From assembly GCF_026967795.1 (NCBI RefSeq), contig NZ_JAPVBH010000003.1, positions 186,001 through 250,000 on the forward strand: a DNA stretch of 64,000 nucleotides. Direction: 5' to 3'. The number at the start of each line of letters is the position of its first letter. Position 1 is the first letter of the stretch. A program made the position numbers and the translations under genes. Of the stretch, positions 56,872 through 64,000 are shown in pieces. The stretch is from Modestobacter sp. VKM Ac-2986. GTDB taxonomy: Bacteria; Actinomycetota; Actinomycetes; Mycobacteriales; Geodermatophilaceae. Below the pieces are notes generated by a model that was not told the origin of the DNA, did no database searches, and saw nothing but the letters and a program-made list of their open reading frames with translations.

Positions 56872-58989
56872 ATGGGCAGGTCGTTCGCGTCCCGCGTCAG
56901 CCACCCCCGCCTCAAGTGGGTGGTGCTGGTCCTCTGGCTGGTGGTGGCCGCCGTCTCGGCGCCGCTGGCCGGTGCGCTCACCGACGAGCAGGAGAACGAC
57001 GTCGCGGCCTGGCTGCCGTCGGAGGCTGAGTCGACCCGGGCGCTGCAGCTGCAGACCGAGCTGGGCTCCGACCCCGACCTGATCCCCGCGGTCGTCGTCT
57101 ACGAGCGGGCCTCCGGGCTCACGCCTGAGGACACCGCGGCGGTCGAGTCCGACGTCGCGGCGTTCGGCCGGCTGGAGGCGCTGGACGGCACCGTGGTCGG
57201 GCCGCTGCCCGCCGAGGACGGCCAGGCCCTCCAGCTGGTGGTGCCGCTCAACGTGGGCGCCGACGGCTGGGAGCAGATCGCCCCGGTCGTGGACGGCATC
57301 CGTGCCGAGGCGTCGGAGGGACCGGACGGCCTGAGCGCCTACGTGACCGGGCCAGCCGGCAGCGCCGCCGACCAGACGGAGGCCTTCGCGGGCATCGACG
57401 GCACCCTGCTGTTCGCCGCCCTCGGCGTCGTCGTCCTGATCCTGCTGGTCACCTACCGCAGCCCGGTGCTGTGGGTCCTGCCGATCTTCTCCGCCGTCAT
57501 CGCGCTGTTCGTGTCACAGGCGGTCATCACCCTGCTGGCCCGGCACGCCGACCTCACCGTCAACGCCCAGAGCGCCAGCATCCTCACCGTCCTGGTCGTC
57601 GGCGCCGGCACCGACTACGCGCTGCTGCTGGTCGCGCGCTACCGGGAGGAGCTGCGGCTGCACACCGACCGGCACGAGGCCATGACCGAGGCGGTGCACC
57701 GGGCCGGACCGGCCGTGCTGGCCAGCGGCGGCACCGTCGTGCTCGGCATGCTGTGCCTGGTCGTGGCGGACATGAACTCGACCGCGGGGCTGGGCCCGGT
57801 CGCCGCGATCGGCGTCGCCGTGACCCTGTGCGTGCTGATGACGCTGCTGCCCGCGCTGCTGGTCATCTGCGGGCGCTGGGTGTTCTGGCCGGTGCGCCCG
57901 ACCTTCGGCAGCGCCGAGCCGAGCGCCACCGGACTGTGGGCCCGGGTGGGGGCGCGCATCGCCCCCCGGCCGCGCGCCACCTGGGTGGTCACCGCCGCGC
58001 TGCTGCTGGCAGCCTGCGCAGGGACGCTGCTGCTGCAGCCCAGCGGCCTCACCCAGGCGGAGAGCTTCCGGGGCACCCCCGAGTCGATCGAGGGCGACGC
58101 GGTGGCCGCCCGGCACTTCCCGGCCTCGGCGGGCAACCCGGTGTACGTGCTGACCACGGCCGGCTCCGCCGAGGAGGTCGCGGCGACCACCGGGGCGACC
58201 GAGGGCATCGCCGCCACCCGGCCGCCCCAGGTGGTCGGCGACCGCGCACTGGTCGAGGCCTCGCTGACCGACCGCTTCGACAGCGAGGCGGCCTACGCCA
58301 CCGTCGAGCGGCTGCGCACCGCGCTGGACGACGCCGGCGACGGCGCGGCCCTGGTCGGCGGGAACACCGCCCTCAACCTCGACGTCCAGGACGCCTCCCA
58401 GCGGGACAACGTCGTCATCATCCCGTTGATCATGCTGGTCGTGCTGGTGGTCCTGGGCCTGCTGCTGCGGGCGCTGGTGGCGCCGGTGCTGCTGATCGCC
58501 ACCGTGGTGCTGTCCTACGGCGCCGCACTCGGGCTCAGCGCCCTGGTCTTCGACTGGACGCTCGGGGTGACCGCGACCGACAGCTCGTTCCCGCTGTTCG
58601 TCTTCGTCTTCCTCGTCGCGCTGGGCATCGACTACAACATCTTCCTGATGACCCGGGTGCGGGAGGAGGCCGTCGACCACGGGACCCGCCGGGCCGCCCT
58701 CATCGGGCTCGCGGCCACCGGCGGGGTGATCACCTCGGCCGGCCTGGTGCTGGCCGCGACGTTCGCGGTGCTGGGCACGCTGCCGCTGACCTTCCTGACC
58801 CAGCTGGGCATCGCGGTGGCCCTGGGCGTGCTGCTCGACACGATCGTCGTCCGCTCGGTGCTGGTCACCGCGCTGACCCTGGACCTCGGCCGGCGCATGT
58901 GGTGGCCGAGCCGGCTGGCCCGTCGCCCGCAGGAGGACGACGCCCCGGTCCGGGAGGACACCCGCGTGCGTGCCTCCGCCCGCCGCTGA
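56872..58989 (+). CDS. MMPL/RND-superfamily membrane transporter
   Basis: A 705-residue protein with twelve predicted helices in two halves. Each half starts with one helix, a large extracytoplasmic domain (about 40-175 and 375-510) and a five-helix bundle. GAGTDYALLLVARYREEL and ALGIDYNIFLMTRVREEA are the two GxDY proton-relay motifs of MMPL exporters. The substrate could be a lipid or drug. The tail is charged and short. It is preceded by an operator-like repeat but no TetR gene is adjacent. Confidence 0.92.
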   Translation: MGRSFASRVSHPRLKWVVLVLWLVVAAVSAPLAGALTDEQENDVAAWLPSEAESTRALQLQTELGSDPDLIPAVVVYERASGLTPEDTAAVESDVAAFGRLEALDGTVVGPLPAEDGQALQLVVPLNVGADGWEQIAPVVDGIRAEASEGPDGLSAYVTGPAGSAADQTEAFAGIDGTLLFAALGVVVLILLVTYRSPVLWVLPIFSAVIALFVSQAVITLLARHADLTVNAQSASILTVLVVGAGTDYALLLVARYREELRLHTDRHEAMTEAVHRAGPAVLASGGTVVLGMLCLVVADMNSTAGLGPVAAIGVAVTLCVLMTLLPALLVICGRWVFWPVRPTFGSAEPSATGLWARVGARIAPRPRATWVVTAALLLAACAGTLLLQPSGLTQAESFRGTPESIEGDAVAARHFPASAGNPVYVLTTAGSAEEVAATTGATEGIAATRPPQVVGDRALVEASLTDRFDSEAAYATVERLRTALDDAGDGAALVGGNTALNLDVQDASQRDNVVIIPLIMLVVLVVLGLLLRALVAPVLLIATVVLSYGAALGLSALVFDWTLGVTATDSSFPLFVFVFLVALGIDYNIFLMTRVREEAVDHGTRRAALIGLAATGGVITSAGLVLAATFAVLGTLPLTFLTQLGIAVALGVLLDTIVVRSVLVTALTLDLGRRMWWPSRLARRPQEDDAPVREDTRVRASARR

Positions 58990-59009
58990 CCCGCCCCCCG
59001 GGGGGCGGG
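58990..59009. terminator. 20-bp palindromic terminator after the MMPL gene
   Basis: CCCGCCCCCC followed immediately by its complement GGGGGGCGGG, starting right after the MMPL stop and 5 bp from the convergent lysozyme-fold gene end. Confidence 0.55.
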
Positions 59010-59014
59010 CGCGG

Positions 59015-59629
59015 TCAGGGGCGGGCGCCGGTGACGGGCCGGCCGGCGAGGGCGGTGACCACCTCGACGGCGGCCGGCCAGTACCGCGCGTAGTGCTGCG
59101 GGTCGGCGTTGCGCTGGGTGCGGTGCGCGGCGATCGTCGGCGGCAGCCCCGGCCAGTCCTCGACGTCCTGCAGGGCGCGGAAGAAGTTGGTCGCGCTGGT
59201 CGTGGGGTCCATCCGGTCGGCGTAGGAGCCCCACGCTCCGTTGTCCCGCTGCTGGAACAGCCCGCGCGAGTCCGGTCCCACCGCGTCGCCGCGGTCCAGC
59301 ACCCGCAGCGAGGACTCCCCCATCGCGGTCATCACGCCGATCGTCTGGGCGCAGGTGTCCAGCCCCTCCGCCGCCCCGGCGTTGACGATCGCGGCCGCGT
59401 TCCGCAGCTGCTCCCCGCCGTAGCCGGCGACCGGGCCGGGCGGGACGGCGGCCGGGTCGACCACCACCCCTGTCTCGGGCACGGCGCACTCGGCCGACCG
59501 CGTCGTCCCCCCACCGCTCCGGCCGACCACCACCACCAGCGCGACCACCAGGAGGCAGGCGAGGGCCGCGACGGGCAGCCACCGGTGCGGCGCGGACCAC
59601 CACCCACCTGGACCCGGCAGGGCCGCCAT
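59015..59629 (-). CDS. Membrane-anchored lysozyme/transglycosylase-fold protein
   Basis: A 204-residue protein. Residues about 17-36 are an N-terminal membrane helix or uncleaved signal. The exported domain reads LRNAAAIVNAGAAEGLDTCAQTIGVMTAMGESSL, where Glu of MGESSL occupies the catalytic position of lytic transglycosylase-like proteins, followed by DSRGLFQQRDNGAWG and the helical HRTQRNADPQHYARYW. Two cysteines could form a disulfide. It probably binds or cleaves peptidoglycan. Confidence 0.78.
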   Translation of the reverse strand: MAALPGPGGWWSAPHRWLPVAALACLLVVALVVVVGRSGGGTTRSAECAVPETGVVVDPAAVPPGPVAGYGGEQLRNAAAIVNAGAAEGLDTCAQTIGVMTAMGESSLRVLDRGDAVGPDSRGLFQQRDNGAWGSYADRMDPTTSATNFFRALQDVEDWPGLPPTIAAHRTQRNADPQHYARYWPAAVEVVTALAGRPVTGARP

Positions 59630-59727
59630 CGTGCTCCGTCCGTCGCTTGCGCTGTCACCCTCCCGACGAACGGGACGCCGGCTCCGTGCCCGGCCGGTGG
59701 TCCCCCGCGCAGCCGGGCGCCGCGGGG

Positions 59728-61182
59728 TCACCGCGGACGCCGGTCGGCCACCGCCGTCCGGGCCGCCGCAGCGAGGACGTGCGGGCGCAGCAGCGCGGTG
59801 GGCCGGTCGAGCATGCCGTAGACCCGGACGTCGACGTCGGCCACCGCCGGGTCCCGGGTGGCGGCGGCCAGCACGCTGTCGAGGAAGCCGTACCGCAGCC
59901 GGGCCACGACACCGGGCCGTGCACCCCCGGCGAGGGGGAAGCGCGTGTCCTGGTTCGTCGACACCGTCCACGGCAGCACGTTGCGCCACGCGAGGCGTCG
60001 CTGGAACCGTGCGGCGAGGCCGTCGAGCCGCCCGTCGGGCAGCCGGCGCCGCTGGTCACGCAGGCACTCCGCCAGCGTCTCCGCGCCCAGGGCCGCGGTC
60101 GTGATGCCCTGCCCGTACACGGGGTTGAAGGCGCAGACCGCGTCGCCGAGGACCACGAACCGCTCCGGCCAGCGCCGCATGCGGTGGAACTCCCACCGCC
60201 GGTTCGTCGTCCCCCGGTGTGCGACGGCCGGGCCCAGCGGTTCGGCCGCGGCGATCGCCTCGGCGATGACCGGGTGGGGCAGCCGGCGGGCGAAGGCGGT
60301 GAACCCCGCGTCGTCGGTGGGCGGCTGGTCGCACCCGGTGCCCATCAGCGCCAGCATCCACCGGCCGCCCTCGACCGGGTAGAGGTAGCCGCCGATGCGG
60401 GTCGAGGGTGGCTGGGCCATCACCATCGCCGCCTGCCAGTCAGCGGTGCGTCCCTCGGGGACCCGGTAGGACCGGGTGGCGTAGCCGAGCTGGGGGTCGA
60501 TCAGGGTCGACCGGGGGGTCCCGTAGCCGAGCTCGGTCAACCACGCCGCGGCCCGCGAGCCCCGCCCGGACGCGTCGACGACCAGGTCCGCGTCGACCTC
60601 GGTCTCGGTGCCGTCGCGGTCCCGGGTCACCACGCCGACGACCCCGCCGTCCCCGGCCCGCAACGCGGTCACCTGGGTACCGTCGACGAGCGTGACGCCG
60701 GGCAGGGCGCACAGCCGCCGGCGCACGGTGGCCTCGATCAGCGGCCGGCTCGCCGACAGCGCCTCGAAGCCGGCCGCGCGCCGGTCGATCGACCCGACGG
60801 GCGTCACCATCTGCACGTCGCCGGGGACCTGCAGCCGGACCGCCCCGGCCGCCAGCAGGTCCTCGTCCCAGCCGGGGAACAGCGCCCCGATGCTCTGCCG
60901 GCCACGCGCGAGGAGCACGTGCAGCTGACGCCCGTGCGGCACCCCCCGCCGGGCGTCCGCGCCGTCCGGGAGCTCGTCCCGCTCCACCACCGTGACCTGG
61001 GCGACGTGGTCGGCCAGCACCCGCGCGGCGAGCAGGCCCGCCATGCTCCCGCCGATCACGACGGCGTGGGCGGGAGGCTCCCCCGGGGCACCGGGCCGAG
61101 GGCGCGCAGCGCGGCCGCCGCGGGGTGGGACGGCAGGTGACCGCGCCACGGGAGCTCCCTCCGCCGGGGACGGTCGGGGCAC
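59728..61182 (-). CDS. FAD-dependent monooxygenase/oxidoreductase
   Basis: A 484-residue protein. After a 38-residue low-complexity N-terminus comes the FAD-binding AVVIGGSMAGLLAARVL, the VDADLVVDASGRGSRAAAWL region and the second FAD motif FVVLGDAVCAFNPVYGQGITTAALG. It resembles aromatic-ring or polyprenyl hydroxylases of secondary metabolism. The substrate is unknown. GTG 61182 is the outermost start and may be over-called; the conserved fold begins near residue 38. Confidence 0.82.
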   Translation of the reverse strand: MPRPSPAEGAPVARSPAVPPRGGRAARPRPGAPGEPPAHAVVIGGSMAGLLAARVLADHVAQVTVVERDELPDGADARRGVPHGRQLHVLLARGRQSIGALFPGWDEDLLAAGAVRLQVPGDVQMVTPVGSIDRRAAGFEALSASRPLIEATVRRRLCALPGVTLVDGTQVTALRAGDGGVVGVVTRDRDGTETEVDADLVVDASGRGSRAAAWLTELGYGTPRSTLIDPQLGYATRSYRVPEGRTADWQAAMVMAQPPSTRIGGYLYPVEGGRWMLALMGTGCDQPPTDDAGFTAFARRLPHPVIAEAIAAAEPLGPAVAHRGTTNRRWEFHRMRRWPERFVVLGDAVCAFNPVYGQGITTAALGAETLAECLRDQRRRLPDGRLDGLAARFQRRLAWRNVLPWTVSTNQDTRFPLAGGARPGVVARLRYGFLDSVLAAATRDPAVADVDVRVYGMLDRPTALLRPHVLAAAARTAVADRRPR

Positions 61183-61260
61183 CGCCCGGGCAGGACAACG
61201 GTCCCAGCAGCGGGGCCCGCTGGGAAGCCCGACCGGGCCGGTCGTGCGACGCGGCCGGGC

Positions 61261-61740
61261 TCAGTCGCGGGGTGCCGCGCCGGTCGGGCCCCCGGCGACG
61301 GGCCGGCACACCAGCACCGGGCAGGGCGCGGAGTGCTGCACCCGCGCGGCGGTGGTGCCCAGCAGGATGGTCGCGGTCAGCCCGCGGCCGCCCGAGGCCA
61401 GCGAGATGAGGCCGGCGCCGACCTCCTCGGCGGCCCGGATGATCTCCGCGGCGGGTGAGCCGCTGCGCACCTGCCGGTGCACGGTGGGGCCCCAGCCGTC
61501 GAACACCGCGGCCACGACGTCGACCGCGGCCGCGGCGTCGGCCTGGAAGCTGATGTCGGTCGGCTCGGCGTTGCGGCGCCCGGGGAGCTCGTTGGCGAAG
61601 GGGACCGCCGCGTACGGGCTCACGACGGCGACCACGGTGACCTCGGTGATCTCCCGGCCGTCGGCGATCTGCTGGAACTGCCCGGCGGCGGCCAGCGAGG
61701 CCGCTGACCCGTCGGTGGCGACGACGACGTGCACGCTCAC
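61261..61740 (-). CDS. Universal stress protein (UspA family)
   Basis: A 159-residue single-domain Usp. VHVVVATDGSAASLAAAGQF is the first strand with the ATP-binding Asp, and the C-terminal region GAGLISLASGGRGLTATILLGTTAARVQHSAPCPVLV matches the G-x2-G-x9-G(S/T) nucleotide motif in relaxed form. GTG 61740 overlaps the permease TGA (GTGA), so the protein is co-translated with it and may gate or monitor the transporter. Confidence 0.9.
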   Translation of the reverse strand: MSVHVVVATDGSAASLAAAGQFQQIADGREITEVTVVAVVSPYAAVPFANELPGRRNAEPTDISFQADAAAAVDVVAAVFDGWGPTVHRQVRSGSPAAEIIRAAEEVGAGLISLASGGRGLTATILLGTTAARVQHSAPCPVLVCRPVAGGPTGAAPRD

Positions 61741-63158
61741 GCCCTCCCATCGGTCTCGGTGGTGGCGGCGGCCGGTGGCCGGCGCCCCTTGCTCACGCGC
61801 TCGGCCAGGTACAGGACCACCCCGAGGGCGAGCAGCCCGGCCACCCACAGCAGCGACCCGGGGTCGTCGTAGACGGTGTAGACCAGCACGACCAGGTTGC
61901 CGACGATGCCCAGGTAGAGCAGCGGGGTGTTCGCCCGGTAGGTGTCCGGGGTTTCGTCGCTGCCCCGCAGCGTCAGGCAGGCGACGATGACCAGCGCGTA
62001 GATGAAGAGCAGGAACACCACGGTGATGGTGGCCAGCCGGTCCACGACGTCCAGCTCGGAGCCGGTCAGCTGGGTGACCGCACCGATCACCAGCAGCGAG
62101 CCGACGACGCAGACCCCGAACAGCAGCGCCACGTAGGGGCTGCGGCGGGTGGGGTGCACCTTCGCGAACACCCCGGGGACGACGTCCTCGCGGGCCATCC
62201 CGTAGAGGATCCGGGACTGGGCGACGACGGTGACGAGCGCGGTGTTGCTGATCGCGACCATGGCGATGAGGCCGAAGACGACCAGCATGACGTCCACCGG
62301 GATGGGCAGCAGGTCGGCGCGGATGACCTCCAGCAGCGTGTTGTCCGCCAGCGTCTCCATCGGCACGGCCAGCGCCGCGGCGATCGAGACCAGGACGTAG
62401 ACCGCACCCGCGGTCACCATGCCGCCGATCAGGGCCCGCGGGAAGGCCCGGGACGGGTCGATGGTCTCCTCGGCCACGTTGGCCGCGTTCTCGAACCCGG
62501 TCATCGCGAAGAAGGCCAGCGAGACGCCGGAGACCACCGCGATCGCCTTGCTGCCCTCGCCGCTGAACTCCAGCAGCACCCCGGGGTCGGAGACCTCCTG
62601 GAACAGCGCGATCACCCCGATCACCATGATCAGCAGCAGGCCGCTGAGCTCGATGAACGTCAGGACGACGTTGAGCCCGACCGACTCGCTGATCCCGATC
62701 AGGTTGATCACCGTGATGACCGCGATGAAGGCCAGCGCGATCAGCAGGGTCGGCACGACGGCGTCCTCGCTCATCCCGACGACGCCGGCGAAGTAGCGGA
62801 CGAAGCCCGAGGCCAGCGAGCCGACGGCGGCCATGTTGGCCGAGAGCATGCAGATGGTGATGAAGAAGGTGAGGACCGGCCGCCGGAACGCCTTGTTGAC
62901 GTACAGCGAGGCGCCGGCGGCCTGCGGGTACTTGGTCACCAGCTCGGCGTAGGCCAGGCCGGTGACGGCGGCGACCGCGACCCCGGCCAGGAACGCCATC
63001 CAGAACGCCCCGCCCACGGCCGCGGCCACCAGGCCGATCAGGACGTAGATCCCCGACCCCAGGACGTCGCCGACCACGTAGAAGTACAGCTGCCGACCCG
63101 TGATCGAGCGCTTCAACTCGCTGCGCTCGGCGCTCCCCGCTGCGGCGGACGTCGTCAT
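61737..63158 (-). CDS. APC family amino-acid permease
   Basis: A 473-residue transporter with about twelve to fourteen helices. LYFYVVGDVLGSGIYVLIGL carries the G-S-G-I substrate loop of helix 1, and FFAMTGFENAANVAEETIDPSRAFPRALIGG is the helix 6 block. The substrate is likely an amino acid or amine. ATG 63158 is supported by TAGCGT 8 nt upstream; the downstream universal stress protein gene is fused by a GTGA overlap. Confidence 0.92.
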   Translation of the reverse strand: MTTSAAAGSAERSELKRSITGRQLYFYVVGDVLGSGIYVLIGLVAAAVGGAFWMAFLAGVAVAAVTGLAYAELVTKYPQAAGASLYVNKAFRRPVLTFFITICMLSANMAAVGSLASGFVRYFAGVVGMSEDAVVPTLLIALAFIAVITVINLIGISESVGLNVVLTFIELSGLLLIMVIGVIALFQEVSDPGVLLEFSGEGSKAIAVVSGVSLAFFAMTGFENAANVAEETIDPSRAFPRALIGGMVTAGAVYVLVSIAAALAVPMETLADNTLLEVIRADLLPIPVDVMLVVFGLIAMVAISNTALVTVVAQSRILYGMAREDVVPGVFAKVHPTRRSPYVALLFGVCVVGSLLVIGAVTQLTGSELDVVDRLATITVVFLLFIYALVIVACLTLRGSDETPDTYRANTPLLYLGIVGNLVVLVYTVYDDPGSLLWVAGLLALGVVLYLAERVSKGRRPPAAATTETDGRA

Positions 63159-63166
63159 GCGGCTCG

Positions 63167-63172
63167 ACGCTA
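63167..63172 (-). promoter_or_regulatory. -10 element (TAGCGT) of the APC permease gene
   Basis: TANNNT hexamer 8 nt before ATG 63158. Confidence 0.4.
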
Positions 63173-63231
63173 CGGCCAGGTGATGACGGACGGGTGTCGA
63201 TCGTGCACGCGGGATGTGACCCGCGCGTCCG

Positions 63232-64000
63232 TCAGCGGGCCAGCAGCTCCCGGACGGTGGCGACGACGAGGTCGGGGTCCTGCTCGGCCATGAAGTGACC
63301 GGCCGACGCCGTCCGGTGCACCAGGTCCGGCGCCCACGCCCTCCACAGCGCGGCGGCGTCGAAGCCCAGGGCGCTCCCCCAGTCCTGCTGCAGCACCGAG
63401 ACCGGCATGGTCAGCCGCACGCCGGCGTCCCGGTCGGCGCGGTCGTGGTCGACGTCGACGCCGGCGCTGGCCCGGTAGTCGGCCACGATCGAGGGCACCC
63501 GCGCGGCGCTGGCCCGCAGGTACTCCGCGCGCACGTCGTCGGGGAAGAGCCCGGCGCTGCCCCAGGCGTCGAGGAACGAGCCGAAGAACGCGTCGGCGGT
63601 GGCGGTGATCATCGCCTCGGGCAGGCCGGGCGGCTGCGCCATCAGGTACAGGTGCCAGGCGACCGCGGCCTGCACGCCGTGCAGGATGTCCCACGAGTCC
63701 AGGGTGGGCAGCACGTCCAGGGAGCCGAGGTGGGTGACGACGTCGGGGTGGTCCAGGCCCGCGCGGACGGCGACCAGCGCCCCGCGGTCGTGACCGACCA
63801 GGGCGAACCGGTCGTGACCGAGCTCGCGGGCCAGCGCGACGACGTCGGCGGCCATGGTGCGGGCGCTGTAGGTGTCCGGGCCGTCCTCGGCGGGGGCGTC
63901 GCTGGCGCCGTAGCCGCGCAGGTCGGGGCAGAGGACGGTGCGGTCGGCGGCCAGCGCCGGGGCGACGTGGCGCCACATGAGGTGCGTCTGCGGGAACCCG
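63232..64000 (-). CDS. Haloacetate-dehalogenase-like alpha/beta hydrolase, truncated at the right window edge
   Basis: 256 visible codons; the reading frame continues past 64000, so the N-terminus is missing. CPDLRGYGASD is strand 4, ALVGHDRGALVAVRAGLDHP carries the nucleophile elbow with Asp (GHDRG, the dehalogenase/epoxide hydrolase type), and TASAGHFMAEQDPD the catalytic His. The sequence resembles fluoroacetate dehalogenases; the true substrate is unknown. The GFPQTHLMWRHVAP segment at the edge is the expected oxyanion-loop context. Confidence 0.85.
   Translation of the reverse strand, partial: GFPQTHLMWRHVAPALAADRTVLCPDLRGYGASDAPAEDGPDTYSARTMAADVVALARELGHDRFALVGHDRGALVAVRAGLDHPDVVTHLGSLDVLPTLDSWDILHGVQAAVAWHLYLMAQPPGLPEAMITATADAFFGSFLDAWGSAGLFPDDVRAEYLRASAARVPSIVADYRASAGVDVDHDRADRDAGVRLTMPVSVLQQDWGSALGFDAAALWRAWAPDLVHRTASAGHFMAEQDPDLVVATVRELLAR

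Overview
This window is one continuous stretch of a very GC-rich (visibly above 70 percent) actinobacterial chromosome. It carries a complete Pup-proteasome locus (mpa/ARC, dop, pup, prcB, prcA, pafA, pafB, pafC), the mycothiol biosynthesis gene mshC, several actinobacteria-typical families (DUF3090, SCO1664-type kinase fold, DUF5703, mycothiol-dependent MDMPI) and an actinobacterial S4 protein. Gene order and codon use fit Geodermatophilaceae or a close relative (inference; no database was searched). No prophage, integrase, insertion sequence or CRISPR array was seen.

Region 1 (1-8600): a truncated left-edge gene, a PolI-type 5'-3' exonuclease and a DUF4333 protein, then the minus-strand block pafB-pafC-small membrane protein-tatA-tatC-helY. 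Region 2 (8600-22400): a DUF3866 protein, an SDR, a hypothetical protein, then the Pup-proteasome locus on the minus strand: trmI, mpa, dop, pup, an endonuclease VII-like HNH gene, prcB, prcA, pafA. It is interrupted by an MDMPI-family gene read in the opposite direction that overlaps the 3' end of dop. A RecB-family nuclease is divergent from trmI. Region 3 (22400-27200): a HAD phosphatase, a class F sortase next to an EF-hand/CHRD-like surface protein, and a copC-copD pair in which CopD has a cupredoxin-like tail.

Region 4 (27200-39100): cobalamin-dependent metH, a PAC2 protein (proteasome-assembly-chaperone superfamily), a small P-loop kinase, a dGTPase-like HD protein, mshC, a VOC protein, a SCO1664-family protein, DUF3090, a histidine phosphatase and uppP. 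Region 5 (39100-50200): an aldo/keto reductase coupled to a RecD2-like helicase, a GlsB stress membrane protein, a DUF2470 protein divergent from rpsD across a probable iron-regulator box, a SpoIIE-type phosphatase, an M20 peptidase, tRNA-Leu(GAG), a thioredoxin-reductase-like flavoprotein and a TRIC-type channel. Region 6 (50200-64000): an alpha/beta hydrolase, a LuxR-family STAND regulator divergent from a DUF4062-STAND NTPase, an MMPL transporter with a likely operator, a lysozyme-fold protein, an FAD monooxygenase, an APC permease translationally coupled to a universal stress protein, and a truncated haloacetate-dehalogenase-like hydrolase.

Three signals stand out. (i) At least seventeen genes have a TANNNT -10 hexamer ending 6-8 nt before the start codon, the signature of leaderless transcription; this fixes several starts. 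(ii) A zinc-finger/HNH endonuclease with its own promoter-like hexamer and visibly more A/T-rich flanks sits between pup and prcB. (iii) Two large STAND NTPases, one with an NLR-like DUF4062 front end, are divergently arranged.
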